DNA of 64,000 bases, taken from assembly GCA_001051155.2 (NCBI GenBank), contig JYIP02000005.1:2542001-2606000 (forward strand). Reading direction: 5' to 3'. The notes beneath the pieces are model-generated. The model was not told the DNA's origin. It saw only the letters and a list, made by a program, of their open reading frames with translations, and ran no database searches. This document shows, in pieces, positions 19,851 to 30,937 of this stretch. The translations under genes and the position numbers were made by a program. Numbering within the stretch: the stretch's first letter is position 1; each line of letters begins with the position of its first letter. Source of the DNA: Chrysoporthe austroafricana. Taxonomy: Eukaryota; Ascomycota; Sordariomycetes; Diaporthales; Cryphonectriaceae.

Positions 19851-21284
19851 CCTAGGTTTTATCAGTAACCTGTCTGAAGGCACAGATATCCCGGGGTGAA
19901 GACAACAAACACAGCTTGGACTCTCGACTCACTTTGCGACCAAGACACAGAGTACCAGGAGGAGAATCCATTAATATATCATTCCGCCAGAATTAGCTTT
20001 TTGATAACAATTAAGTAACAAGAAGGCAATTTGTCAGAATGCCAGGAAGGATGTGAAGTCGACATCTCGGCTTCCCATGGAGCCATCTCAGCTAGCCATG
20101 GAGCCGCCTCAACCAGCCTCAACCAGCCCCATAGGTAGGATGTAGCACTTTGTGGGCCATTTTTGTAGACAAGCTGAAGCACGACATAAGCTAGGCGGAA
20201 TCCGATGTTGGATGCCTGAGAGTAGCACAAGGCTTCAGGAGATGTTCATATAATCGAGAAAGGGGTGGATGGTACTGTTGTTCTTCGGGCCGAGGCTGAC
20301 TGCTCTGGGCTTGGTCAGTGTTTAATAATCACAGCCTCCAGGACTAAATGGGGAAGATGGCGACGTTTGTGTCACCACCAGCTTGACAATGCGTCGTGAC
20401 CTGTCATTCGATGGCCTCGAGAGGAGATGAGTGCAAAGCAACTATTGAGTACAGAATTTTAACACGCTTGGGTTTGTCTAATCCCCAGACTCCTGCGCTG
20501 ATGCTACCCTTCATCAGAGGCTACAACACGCTGCTATGGTCCGCACCATACCCAAAAACCCGAAGAGCTTCAGCATAGCTGCCTCTTCATGGTTGTTGCG
20601 GCAATCAGATCGCAGCAAGGGCCTCTTCTCCGGATCCTTAGACGATGAGCTGCCCTCCGGGATGTGGTACGATGGGAGCATAGTCCTGGTGCTCCGCTTT
20701 TTCCACTTTTGCGCGATGCCTCCCCTCAACCTGGACGACCACTTCACTGGCACCACTGCAGAAGCCGGAGCAGTGACCAAGACCATTTCCACATCCTCCT
20801 CATCATCTCTCAGCCCGCACGACCACTCCACTGGTGCTGCTTCAGAAGCTTGAGAAGCAACAAACACCCTCTCCTCTTCCTTGTTATTACAATATTCCTT
20901 CACATCCTCGCCGATAGCTCTCGAGTGCCTTGGTCGCTTCAGTGCCCTTTCCCTTTCTATCGTGTATGCGACATGCTGCTCGCCCCACTAGTCAAGCTGC
21001 GTTGCAAAGAACTCCGGTGCGATGAGATAATGGTCAGTGCCATCCGGCTCAGTCACAACAATTTGTGGGCCCAAGTTGGTCATATCTGGCTGTTGCGAGA
21101 ACATCCAGCTGCATCGCTGCAAGTGCCTTACCCTTCGAGCACGTGGAAGAGACCCTCTGAACAAGTTGTCTTGCCGGTGGTGGCGCCGGCGGACAGGATA
21201 ATCACCTCTTTGTCTAGCCGCCGCCTTCTCAATCTTTCTTCGCCTCCACGGGACCTCCACAGGCACCTCACAGAGTGCGGAATC
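19851..21284. other. Intergenic, with a stray P-loop motif
   Basis: It holds the promoter of the MFS gene and the 3' side of the unknown gene that ends at 21285. A minus-strand frame at about 21306-21131 reads VIILSAGATTGKTT, a Walker A-like sequence, and ends at a GTAAGG. A second short frame ends at 20988 (IVVTEPDGTDHYLIAPEFF). A direct repeat CGACCACT is visible near 20739 and 20818. I could not join the frames into a gene. Confidence 0.3.
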
Positions 21285-22449
21285 CTATTGCGCAGTTTGC
21301 CCTTGGTTGGCTAGGGGCGCTGCAGGCTCCTTGGGGAGGGCTCTGTACCAGACGTTGAGGTTCAGGGAGTTGACGACAAACTCACTCGTCTGGGTAATGA
21401 CCAGCCAGAGGTGGGAGTTGGACAGGATGGCCGGCAAGCCGCGTGCAGGGTTGACGTCAGGGACAAAGGCATTATCGACTGCAGGCGCCAAGTTAGCCGC
21501 TGGAAAGAAGGAGGCCTGAAAGAAAAAAAGAGACCACCCAAGAGGAAGGGTTGGTCTCAGGGTGCCAGCACTTACTCGTCAAGTCCGCGATCCACTCACG
21601 GATATGTCGAGGGAGCCTCTCAGCTGTGGCAAGATCCCAGCGCTGTGCCCGAGTCCGGGAGACAATGCCATACCGGCTGTCATCTTCGGAGATGCGGGCC
21701 ACCTTGATGATGCGAGTCGGGAAGTCCTCAAATACCTTAGCGATGCCCTCATCCTCGGTCTCCTCCACTCTAGCCTGCTTGTGGTCATCATTGGATGAGC
21801 GAGAGCCTTGCTTCAAGTTGACGCCCTCTGCCTCATCTTTGTTGCTCGTATCGAAGAAGGAGCGGGCGCCTCGATTCTCATTTTCCTTGTTCCGTCCATC
21901 GTGTGCACCACTGCCGCTGCCAGTAGCTCGGCCATTGTTGGTGCCCTTGGTGTGGTCGTCGCGGCTGGAGGAAGTGCTGAGCTCGGTCGAGACACCATGT
22001 GCAGGCTCCAAATCGGCGAGAACTTGATCCTGGATGGAGGGCTGCATGGCAGCGTCGTCGTCATCATCAGAATCGAGGAGAGGCGTTGCCTTGGACCAAG
22101 GGCCCTCGAATGCACGGCCCTTGGCGAAAAGCTCTGCCTTGAGCTTCACAGAAACAGAGACGAGGTCGGACGCTTGGACTCTCGCGTTCTCGGTCGCGTA
22201 TGTCTCGGCGACGTGTTGCTCCCACTTACCGCCAGGGCCAGCGTCTGCCTCAGTTAAGACATCTTCAATTACGAACCGACACTCGCTGCTGAACTTCTCA
22301 ATCTCTTCATCGATGCGCTTCATGAAGTGTACCTGGCGATTCTGCGTTGAAGATGTCGCTGTCGCCCAGTTGGAGAGTTTGTAGGACTGAGGCTCGTCTC
22401 TCTCGTACTGGAGGACTGCAGTCCGAAAACTGGCAAGTTGGGTGTCCAT
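21285..22449 (-). CDS. Acidic protein of unknown function
   Basis: Two exons: 22449-21576 and 21499-21285 (362 aa). Intron of 76 nt with donor GTAAGT. Two acceptors are possible. The first, CAG at 21516, leads quickly to a stop. The second, TTTCCAG at 21500, continues the frame to ANLAPAVDNAFVPDVNP and is preferred. The N-terminal 120 residues look ordered (NRQVHFMKRIDEEIEKFSSE, CRFVIEDVLTEAD). The middle is polar and acidic with a DSDDDDDAA run. The end is ordered again (IREWIADLT, LPAILSNSHLWLVITQTSEF). No family recognised, no signal peptide or membrane span. Upstream ATG 22449 is the first in frame. Confidence 0.68.
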
Positions 22450-23724
22450 AGTGGATCGACTATATCGTCGCCTCTAGTATCGGACCATTGGGATGAGAAT
22501 CAAGTGTGGATGTGATGAGATGTGGGCTGAATAATGAGAGTGTTTGGTCGTTGACCACTGCTTGAACGAGCGTCAACTGAGCAGTCGGGTCAAGCACCGA
22601 TGGTCTTGGGTTTATCGCTGTTGGATCAGCAGGTCCTCGATCGAGACCCTCTGCCTGGGTTTGTCAAGATGAGGCTGTCTCTATCGTCGTGTTTGTCGTT
22701 GTTTTCGTTGATGATGAAACGTCGAACGAGCGTGGATGGCCAGTATTGACGTGTCTGATGAGTATCGACGATATTGTGTCTAGCGAAGCTAGTCTCACCT
22801 CTCGGTACTCAATCAAATACTCTACCTGGGGCTTTCTTAAGTGAAATAATGATTGGGTATGGATTTGTGAACTGTTGGCAGATGAACGAAATGTCTGTTC
22901 GTGCAGTAGATGGAAGATGGTAACCGGAATAGTGATGGGGGGGACGGGGGGGAGGAGAGCGCGATCAAAGCCTTCGATCAAACTTGGGGAGGGAAAACAG
23001 AGACGAGGCTGATCTCGCGTTCTGTGCGCCGGAAAGAGCCTTGCTGAGGCTTGCTAAGAACAAGCGGGCACGGCCAGCAGCTCTGACGGCGCTATGTGTA
23101 CGTCAAATGATATCGGACCCAAGTCATAGACACATCAACGCGCCCATATCCCAAGGGAACGAAGGAGTGGCTATTTCCTGGGTCTTTCACAAGGCAGATG
23201 CAGATTGGTGTCATCTTGGCTATTTTTTTCAGGACTTAAGCAAAAGGTAGCATTCGGCAACCAGTTCTCATTATGCAAGTCCAAGACTGGCCCTAGTCAC
23301 GGTGCAAAGGCAGATCATTATTTACGACCGGCGAGACTAACTGTCGATGCGCACACGTACGCGCAAATTACACGGAAGGTTGTGTGAATGCTCTCCATGT
23401 CAGATATACCTGTGCCTGTAGCCGGTATTCCTTGGCTCAGCCGTCGTATCTGTAATTCCCAGCACCAATCTAGTGTCATGTCCCATAGGCAGACGTTGCC
23501 TCGTAAAGATGTCAGCCACGCAAATTGCAATCCTATCAGAGCATGCACTCCTTCGCATATAGCCTGCTGTTGCGGAAAATTTGTGCTATGAAACAGCCAT
23601 CTAGTCCGTTTTTCAAGAACTGGGCCACCATAATTGCTGCGATCACGGGTCGAGTTTCGTCTCTGTACGTTCCGAAGTCGACAAAAATACCTTGGTTTCT
23701 TCAACGTCGAGGGCCCAGACAGAT
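22450..23724. other. Intergenic, 1.3 kb
   Basis: Between two minus-strand genes: promoter of the unknown protein and 3' side of RPB7. No supported gene or repeat. Confidence 0.45.
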
Positions 23725-24397
23725 TTATTCTGCCAAAGGTCTGTGTTCATTGTCAGAATCTTCCCAAAGCGAGGCAGAAGGAGTTCAAGTACCCAAGGTA
23801 GTCTTCGTTCATGGTGCCGACCGCCCACATTTCAGTCACCTCGGTTCTGATACCAATGAGCTTGAGGCGTATGTGGGTGCCCGGCTCAATGGTCAAGCCT
23901 TCATGGTCAGTGAACTGGGGTGGGGTAGCATTGGCATCGTAGACACAGTTCTTGGGGATGGACTGGAGAGTTGTTAGCCGCTACAGTGAAGGACATGTCC
24001 TGTCGTCTGGCTTACGTGGTTAGATGTGAAGATCATCAAAGGACCAGCTTGAGCGAAGAAACCGTGTGTGTTGATAGAGTTACCAACCACAGCATCAACC
24101 TTGCACCTGTCAGTATACACGAGTGACCATTCCCTCAAAACATCATACCGTCTCGCCCCTGAAGGGTCGCCACACAACTGCACGGTAGCCCACAGTGAAC
24201 TCTGCTAGACCACTTCCAGGGAGAATGCGACCCTCGGAGATGTCGAAGGTGTCCATGATAGTGATGATGAAGTAGTTCCCCGCACAAGTGCCCTCAACAT
24301 CTTTCAGAAGCTTGGTAGTGACCAGCTCGTGCATGTTACGACCGAAGTAAGAGGGGTGTAGCGTGACATGACGCGTGAGGTTGTAGAGAAAGAACAT
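23725..24397 (-). CDS. RPB7: RNA polymerase II subunit Rpb7
   Basis: Four exons: 24397-24149, 24099-24016, 23962-23793 and 23740-23725 (172 aa). Introns are only 49, 53 and 52 nt. The N-terminal RNP-like domain starts MFFLYNLTRHVTLHPSYFG and contains DVEGTCAGNYFIITIMDTFD and GLAEFTVGYRAVVWRPFRG. The S1/OB part has HGFFAQAGPLMIFTSNH and LKLIGIRTEVTEMWAVG. The last exon is 16 nt and gives the end DYLGPLAE, as expected for fungal Rpb7. Without that splice the frame runs on to an atypical tail. Known: Rpb7 pairs with Rpb4 to form the Pol II stalk, acting in initiation and binding of nascent RNA. Length matches the usual 171 or so. The stretch SNHSIPKNCVYDANATPPQF is less like the family than the N-terminal half, from memory. 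Confidence 0.92.
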
Positions 24398-26002
24398 GTT
24401 GACCTGGATCTCGTTTGATCTTGAGGCTTGATATTCGGCTATGGGTCAAGTCGGGGTGGTGCGACAAGTTCACCGTCGCGAGGTCTCTCTCTTTCTTGTC
24501 TTCTGTCGCCTGTGTCTGTGTGTGAAAACCGACTCGCAGCGTCGAGCTCGTTGTCGCGTCAGATCGAGCACAAGCGCGGTAGATGGAGAAGGACTCGGAG
24601 GATCCAACAGATCGGAGATCGACTGCGAATCGAGGGCAGCGGCCGGGAGAGAAGTCTTGCGCCGGACAGACCCTACAGAAAGACGAGATTGAATCGCAAC
24701 GGGACCACCCTCGAGGGGGCGACCACCTCTGGGCAGGGAGATTGTCGCTATCCGAGAAAGCAGATGGTCAGATGGACAGGGCTATAACGGGGAAGCTGTG
24801 TCTGAAGAGGGAGTTGTCGTGGCTGATCACAGGGGGAGGACTCGAGAAGGGAAGTTGAGGTCAGGTCTGTGAACAGGTGCAGTGCAACAGCAGAATTGCG
24901 AAAGTCCAAGACCTGAGGTCAACAGGCCGTCGGCAACCTTGCAGACACTGACAGGGATCCGGGTCGCACCAGCTCTTCCAGGTCCAAGCAGGGCCCACCA
25001 CCAGGTACTGCAGAGCTAACAGGACCCCACTACTTTCACCAGCAGACTGCGTTAGTGCATTGGAGCCAGTGACAGTGAGGCTCTGCCAAGGTTTATAGTA
25101 TGTGCCAGCCTGGAACCCTTGAACACTCCTGCATGGCGTCCTCAGGCGATGGATCTCCGCAGTGCATTGTCCTCACATGAGAAGACTCAAGAAGCTTGAG
25201 AGAAGGACACGAAAATATATCACAATGTCTGCAGCATCTCTGGGATTCATCAGTTACTATATCCAGGGAGCCAGAGGGAGTCTCAAAAGGTTATATATCT
25301 GTGAGGTGCATGGCAGCAATCTCAGAAGTCAGCTTCTATCACATCTACGCATAGGTATCTTGCAGTGGATGGTTGAGGTAAATCTAGGCTGTACGGAGTT
25401 TCATAGCAAGTAGATGGCAGGTTGAGACGGGAAGAGATCATTGAGACTCGAATGTCTCTACTCAGTAACTACGGACGTACTTAGGTACTAGATGGCAGTA
25501 CGTACAGCCCGCCTGCCCCCACACAGGTGTGGCTGCTAGACCCACTGGGACCCCGCACGCAACCCCTACCACAGTAACTATGGTACGGACGTACATCGTA
25601 CATGGTAGTCAGTGCATCTCCCGCTCTGCAATGCAGACTTACCCGGTCTAGGGCCTCTTCGGCTCTTGTCGCCGAGGCGCCGGCAGCACATCAACTTTCA
25701 ACTTTCCAATCAACCGCAACACTTCGTCAATTGATCAGGAGACTCCACCAAAACGTTTGCGTGACCGCCAACAACCACGGCCTCGTCTCTTGCACGATCC
25801 GACTGAACGAGAAACGTCCCTGCTCTGCCCGAAGTTGCGAACAAACCCTGACCTCTGCCCTTTCCATACAATCCGACAATCCGCTACAGCACCTGTCCGG
25901 CGCGCAGTCGACCACTATTTTCCTCTTGCTCGAGGCCTTCGGATATCGACTCGCATTGCTGTTGCGGAACCCAACTGACAGCCCATCATCAGAAGCATCA
26001 CA
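24398..26002. promoter_or_regulatory. Intergenic between divergent RPB7 and MPO1-like genes
   Basis: 1.6 kb with both promoters. The stretch 25470-25610 contains many GTAC/GTACG repeats such as GGACGTAC. No coding region supported. Confidence 0.45.
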
Positions 26003-26643
26003 ATGTCCCTCGACCTGGAGGAGCATCTTGTCTTCTATGGCTCCTATCACAGCAATGTCGTCAACGTTGGCATACATATGGTCTGCGTACCAATAATACT
26101 CATGACGAGTTTGCTGCTGGTGTGTTCGCTTTCCTAACAGTGCTATGCCGAGCATTGCTAACGTTCTGTGCTTCTCTCAAGGCTGCGAACTCAGGGGCTC
26201 TGATCTACCTGCCCAAATTCCTCACCTTCGAATACCTGCCTCTCAATATGTGTACAATTGGGTCGATCATCTGGGGTGGTTTCTACGTCTTGATGGAGCC
26301 TGTAGCCGGGGGCCTTTTGTGTGCCATATGCCTGGGCATGGCAGCAGTGGACAACTACCTCTACTCGGTGGACCCAAAGACTGCAAACACCATCGCTGGA
26401 GCCATCTTCGTTGTGGCCTGGATTCTACAGTTTGTTGGCCATGGCAAGTTCGAGGGGCGGGCTCCTGCGCTGCTCGACAACCTGATGCAGGCCCTACTCC
26501 TGGCTCCGCTCTTTGTTTGGCTGGAACTTTTGTTCTTCTTTGGCTACCGCAGGGAGCTTCAGCAGCGCGTAGAAAAGAAAGTGGAGAAGAACATCGCCCA
26601 GTTCAGAGCGGAAAGGACAACAAAAAAAGGCAAGACCCAATGA
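26003..26643 (+). CDS. MPO1: Mpo1/DUF962-family membrane protein
   Basis: Exons 26003-26119 and 26182-26643 (192 aa). Intron of 62 nt with donor GTGTGT, branch GCTAAC at 26158-26163 and acceptor CTCAAG. The N-terminus MSLDLEEHLVFYGSYHSN, followed by VNVGIHMVCVPIILM, is the DUF962 signature with conserved HxxFYGxYH and NxxIH motifs. Four hydrophobic stretches follow (MCTIGSIIWGGFYVLMEPVAGG, here split by polar residues, IAGAIFVVAWILQFVGHGKF, ALLLAPLFVWLELLFFFG). HGKFEGRAPALLDNL is another family motif. The tail is Lys/Arg-rich. Known: yeast Mpo1 (YGL010w) is an Fe2+-dependent dioxygenase of the ER that carries out alpha-oxidation of 2-hydroxy fatty acids in phytosphingosine breakdown. The His residues in the two motifs are the likely iron ligands (inference). 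Confidence 0.92.
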
Positions 26644-27121
26644 ACCTCATTAGTCCCAAGCTCTCTAGATTGGAGGCCGTGCTCGGGTAGGCCATCGTTG
26701 TCCTGACTTGGGCTGCTGTGGCAGACCGACTGTGCTAGAAAAAGGATGGGAGTCGAATGGTGCGGCCCCTGAGTTTCCATTATACGCAAAGCTCAAGCTC
26801 ATCCCGCCGGCCCGTGACTCTCTAGTGTCCGGAATGGGAATTACACAAAAATGTTTTCAGGAGTAGTATATTCATCTTCTTCGGAGTTCAGTGTGATGAT
26901 ACCCATGGTAATCGCAGTGGAAGAACTTTCAGTCATATTCGGGGTCTTGCTGATCATGCGTGCCCTCAAATTATTGCTGTACCATATCCGTACCAACAGT
27001 CCTGAGTATTTCGAATACTAGTCGTTCAAATAGCAGGTGTCGAATGCTTCGAAATCACTATTAGCAACTCCACATACTATCAACATCAGGCCTACTCGAA
27101 ATGGTAAGGCACCATCTGTCA
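26644..27121. other. Intergenic, AT-richer
   Basis: 3' region of the MPO1-like gene up to the first LTR. Nothing recognised. Confidence 0.5.
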
Positions 27122-27126
27122 CCTGT

Positions 27127-27426
27127 TGTTACACGGACACCTAAGGGTACCCTGAGGAAGGAAGAATATTGAGGCATTACGAGTTACGCGCCTTTGGGCA
27201 TGAAGACCCGCCCAACGACGGGAGAAATGATGCCCAACCCCCCGTAAGGAAGGGGGCTGTGCAATAGATGCCTGAGGCAGACGTCGAGAACCAAGGTCTA
27301 TAAGTACGGAGGGAACGAGCCCGACGGATCAAGGATGGACCCAGCTCTTCAGCACTCCTTAGACCACCTTAACAGTTATTGCTGAATGAAGACCCCTTCC
27401 AAGCCCAGATCTCTGCCCTTGTAACA
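27127..27426 (+). mobile_element. Solo LTR A (forward), 300 bp
   Basis: It begins TGTTACA and ends TGTAACA, the TG...CA termini usual for LTRs. It is flanked by a perfect 5-bp target-site duplication, CCTGT at 27122-27126 and 27427-27431. It shares long similar blocks with LTR B in inverse orientation; for example 27351-27379 is identical over 29 bases to the reverse complement of 27804-27832. It carries an internal TCTATAAGTACG sequence near 27298 that could be the LTR TATA. No gag, pol, primer-binding site or second copy in the same orientation is present, so it is a solo LTR left by recombination (inference). Confidence 0.9.
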
Positions 27427-27431
27427 CCTGT

Positions 27432-27751
27432 CAACCCAAGCGTCCGTTCGGTCTGTGCCGTTTGCCACTAGCTTCTGTTGGCGTCTTGAGCAACTCTACA
27501 TGAAAAGACCTCCAATGTTAACCGTCATGTATGTTAAATTCTATCTAGTCTTGTCGCTGCACTTTGCTGTGGACTGCTCACTCGACCAGCAGATCTGTCA
27601 CTGAGTCTCCCTCAACACACGGCATAGAAACGATTTGAAGATTGACGGCTAGCAGAACAGCCCCTCTTAAATCTAGGGGGACGGAAAAGTGAGGGATAGA
27701 CCACGAGCTACTGCTGTCTCAAGAAGATTATGGAGCCAACTGGGTACCTAG
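27432..27751. other. Spacer between the two LTRs
   Basis: 320 bases with no ORF, no primer-binding site and no similarity to retroelement proteins. Since each LTR has its own duplication, this is host DNA rather than element interior. Confidence 0.6.
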
Positions 27752-27756
27752 GTAGG

Positions 27757-28053
27757 TGTTACAAGGGCTGGATTCAGGGCTTGGAAGGGGTCTTCATTTA
27801 ATGATAACTGTTAAGGTGGTCTAAGGAGTGCTTGAGGAACCAGGTCTTTCCCTGATCCGACGGGCTTGTTCCCGTCGTACTTATAGACCTTTGTTCCAGG
27901 TGCCTGCCTCAGGCATCTATCTCCCAGCCTCCTTTTTATGCAGTTGGGTGCCTTTCTTCCTGCCGTTGGGCGAGTCTGGATGCCCAATGGCGCGTAGTTC
28001 GCGAGGCTCGCGATATTCTTGGCTCAGGACACCCCTTGGGCGTCCGTGTAACA
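27757..28053 (-). mobile_element. Solo LTR B (reverse), 297 bp
   Basis: On the plus strand it runs from TGTTACA to TGTAACA. Its duplication GTAGG lies at 27752-27756 and 28054-28058, different from that of LTR A. Read on the minus strand, it aligns with LTR A along its whole length with scattered substitutions and small indels (shared CACCTTAACAGTTAT, CCCCTTCCAAGCCC and GGTCTATAAGTACG blocks). The divergence shows the two are separate insertions of one family or subfamilies, not a recent duplication. Confidence 0.9.
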
Positions 28054-28058
28054 GTAGG

Positions 28059-28868
28059 GAACTACTAGTGATTGTACCCACAGACCGACGACCAGATCTC
28101 GCCCAGGGACCTTCCAGATGAACTGAATAAGCCTGCCGGCTTGGTGTTATGATATATGTACTTCCGTTACACAATATCGCCCCTCTTGTCAGCGAATCAG
28201 TCCCTTTACATACTCAATGAGGCAGCCTGTTCGCTTTAGATGTAGACTTGACGAAAGTTATAATTGCATTTGGTTCATAGCCAATCGTGGCTGTGGAGGG
28301 TTTTCCACCGAAATTTTATCGCCTCGGTGACGACTGGACAAGGACACAAGAAGCCTAATCTATCCCCACGATAACCTCTTATAGGGAACCGATGGACAGT
28401 ATTTGTTGAAAAAGGCAGAAGTTGTAACTCGGGCACAGCCCCATACGTGTGGAAGCATGCTAACAACGAACTTGAAGGACAATGCGACGCAGACGACCAA
28501 GGCCTCAATAGTCACTGCGCCTGCAGGCATTCTATTCAACCTTAATTCGCCTACATAAATGCCATCATGACAGCGTTGCTTTTTTACTTGACTAGAAAAC
28601 AGAACGGTTGCTACGAAAATCTATTTCATTTTCATTTCATTACTCCCCACAAACAAACGAAAGATCAAGGGCGTCCTTTGGGACCCCGACCACTTGGTCA
28701 AAAGCTCAATAGGCATTTTGGGCGCTAAATTATACTAGACAAAAGAAAGTGGCGGAATGGAAACCGAGACTACTTGACAACCTTGGAACATTGGAACCTT
28801 GGAATCTTAAGATCGACAGGACAAAAGGAAATGTTACCTACACGGCACTGCGGCTTTCCGAACTGTGC
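28059..28868. other. Intergenic, 0.8 kb
   Basis: From LTR B to the stop of the next gene. No feature recognised. Confidence 0.45.
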
Positions 28869-29753
28869 TTACCTACTAGAATGGCCGCGAGGGTCAGGCT
28901 TTCGCGAAGGACCTTTGTTCCGCCTGCGGAGGACATCGGGGTGACTTGCAGCACCCGCCTCAATCCTGTCCAGTGCAGTTTGCCTCCGAGGCACCCGCAC
29001 GTACTCGGATTCCGCGACGCGTCTCCGGGAACGGATATTCTGCGGACTGGGAGGCGGCGGTGGCCGAGAAGGCACTGATGATGATGAGCGACCGTCGATC
29101 GGGGGCTCCGTCGGCTCCTGTTTCTTTTTGATATTGAGAGGTGCTGGGACCAGCTCAGGCCGGAAGCTACGACGGTCACCGGCAGGAGGATGCCAGGAGC
29201 TTGGTGGGTAGGAAGAGTGGGTCTCGAGGCGAGGGGCAGTCGGACGTACTGGCTGGGGGTCACTGGCGCGCTGGCTGTAAGCCTTAGTCAGGGCCCTCGC
29301 TCGAATGGCCTCATCGCTGGACTGACTTTTGGCTTCGGCTCTGCCGCTTCGGCGGCGTTCGAGCCTTGACGCATCTCTGAGACTCTCTTGGGTGCGTCTC
29401 TGCGTGTCCCTGTCTGAACGATATGAGTCTCTCCACGCATCAGGAGTCTCGGAGGCCGGCGAATTTTTGCTATCAGCGCGATACGAGGTCGTGCCTAGAG
29501 TCAAAGGTGTCAGAACAGTTCTGTCAGCACGAGGCGAAATGCCTCCATACGCAGGCAAGTACGGCTCTTCATAATGCGAGCAATAGTCGCTAGAACTGGG
29601 CGATCGACCATCCTTGGAGACGTCTTGATTTGAGGTGTGTTTTGGAGAGAATAGCTTGCTTAATGAATTTCGACCGACGCTCGGGGTGTTCGAAAGGCGT
29701 TGCTCCGGCGTACGGTAGCAGTCGCCTCCAGACCTTCTCCACGTCAAGCACAT
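28869..29753 (-). CDS. Arg/Ser/Pro-rich unknown protein (model uncertain)
   Basis: An open frame of 294 aa from ATG 29753 (MCLTWRRSGGDCYRTPEQRL). It is polar and basic with Ser/Arg and Pro runs (SRPPPPPSPQNIRSRRRV, RTQESLRDASRLERRRSG), so probably disordered. The real structure may differ. A GTAAGT donor lies just upstream of the ATG (29764-29759) and a GTAAGC donor sits at the stop (28872-28867), so this could be an internal exon of a longer gene, with 5' exons between 29760 and 29960. I could not settle the splice sites. No family recognised. It is divergent from the gene at 30317. Confidence 0.4.
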   Translation of the reverse strand: MCLTWRRSGGDCYRTPEQRLSNTPSVGRNSLSKLFSPKHTSNQDVSKDGRSPSSSDYCSHYEEPYLPAYGGISPRADRTVLTPLTLGTTSYRADSKNSPASETPDAWRDSYRSDRDTQRRTQESLRDASRLERRRSGRAEAKSQSSDEAIRARALTKAYSQRASDPQPVRPTAPRLETHSSYPPSSWHPPAGDRRSFRPELVPAPLNIKKKQEPTEPPIDGRSSSSVPSRPPPPPSPQNIRSRRRVAESEYVRVPRRQTALDRIEAGAASHPDVLRRRNKGPSRKPDPRGHSSR

Positions 29754-30316
29754 GTTCGACACTTACCGAGGATTGCCCTGTTGTTGAGATACAAGTCTAG
29801 TAATGCTCGAATGACGATCGAGACCTGATGCACGACTATTGAGGACGAGTACCTGATGTGGGAGGCGACGGAGAACATATATCATAGAGACTATACCTCC
29901 AAGACCTTTTACGAGTACCTTCAAAATACAAAAGCATTGTATCGCCACGATGCGGAGGCTCAGAAAGGAAGGTCAGCGGTGCGATGAAAGAAGGCGAAAG
30001 CCTCTTGTTGTGAAGGGCAGACACAGGGCCACCGACAAACTACCCGGATACCCCTCTAACCACCTGCTCGAGTCTGCAAACAGCATTTTACAGCCCCTGA
30101 GTCCCATCACACAATGGTATTGTCAGTGTGCATTAATGGACGACTGATAATCCATTTAAGCGTCGTCATCCACTCTGAAAGTCCAGCATGCCCCCTTGAT
30201 TGCAGTGCGCCTACCTAAAACGGAGAACACTTCCTTCTTCAGTCTCCTCAGATCGGAAGATTCCAAGCAGATCAGACGAAATTTTCGGGTAAGTTGCGCA
30301 CTCGCAATCTGGAAAG
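29754..30316. other. Intergenic / possible 5' exons
   Basis: Holds the promoter of the gene at 30317 and perhaps unrecognised 5' exons of the minus-strand gene (a frame beginning MLLYFEGTRKRSW near 29937 is one candidate). Confidence 0.3.
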
Positions 30317-30937
30317 ATGCTGTGGGACATCTTTAGTAGGGCTAATTCCTCCGAGAGTCGACTTAAGGACCCCACGTTAAGCATCCATTCCGGTTCGAGC
30401 GAAGAGTTCGTCTACAACACGTACGACGCTGCTCCGAGAGCTATCGAGGAACATAGGGGAGCCCACAACGTTACCCAACACCCCGCACCCAGCTCACATG
30501 GGCGGTTTGAAACGCAGCAGCTGAGCCGTCGGAGATCACAGCGCAGGGAGTCAGAGATGAAGAACAGGCTGCTCAAGATCGCGAAAGACGAGGAGCAACG
30601 AGCACAGCGCAGAGGAAGTCTCGCAAGGGTCAGTGACAAGACACTTTGGGTGGGCCAGCCTGCTGTAGAGACTGTTTCTACTTCGTGCCTGGACGGGAAG
30701 TGGCAGGTCGTCAGCGAGATCGAGACCGTGCAGATTAGACGTGCCGTTCAAATGCCGAAACCAACCTACAGACCCGGACGGCCTGTACCACGTGTCGATG
30801 CTTCGTCATTTGCGTCGACAACTAATCAAACATACCTCAGCACGCAACAAGACGTCCAGGTTGATGCAATCCCCATAATGACATCCAATGCCAAGGCTAG
30901 TAACGGCCCGGTGTCCGTAGGTAAAGAGAAAAAATAA
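30317..30937 (+). CDS. Basic unknown protein, 206 aa
   Basis: Single exon from ATG 30317 (context AAAGATGC) to TAA 30937. The N-terminus is MLWDIFSRANSSESRLKD. The middle is rich in Arg, Glu and Ser and likely helical (SRRRSQRRESEMKNRLLKIA, KDEEQRAQRRGSLARVSD). The end is polar. No signal peptide, membrane span or domain seen, no family recognised. The helical charged block and ordered start make it likelier than a chance ORF, but support is from composition only. Confidence 0.5.
   Translation: MLWDIFSRANSSESRLKDPTLSIHSGSSEEFVYNTYDAAPRAIEEHRGAHNVTQHPAPSSHGRFETQQLSRRRSQRRESEMKNRLLKIAKDEEQRAQRRGSLARVSDKTLWVGQPAVETVSTSCLDGKWQVVSEIETVQIRRAVQMPKPTYRPGRPVPRVDASSFASTTNQTYLSTQQDVQVDAIPIMTSNAKASNGPVSVGKEKK

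Noticed and set aside
27127..28053. One DNA transposon with long terminal inverted repeats
   Set aside because: Each 300-bp repeat has its own distinct 5-bp duplication and LTR-type ends, and the spacer has no transposase.
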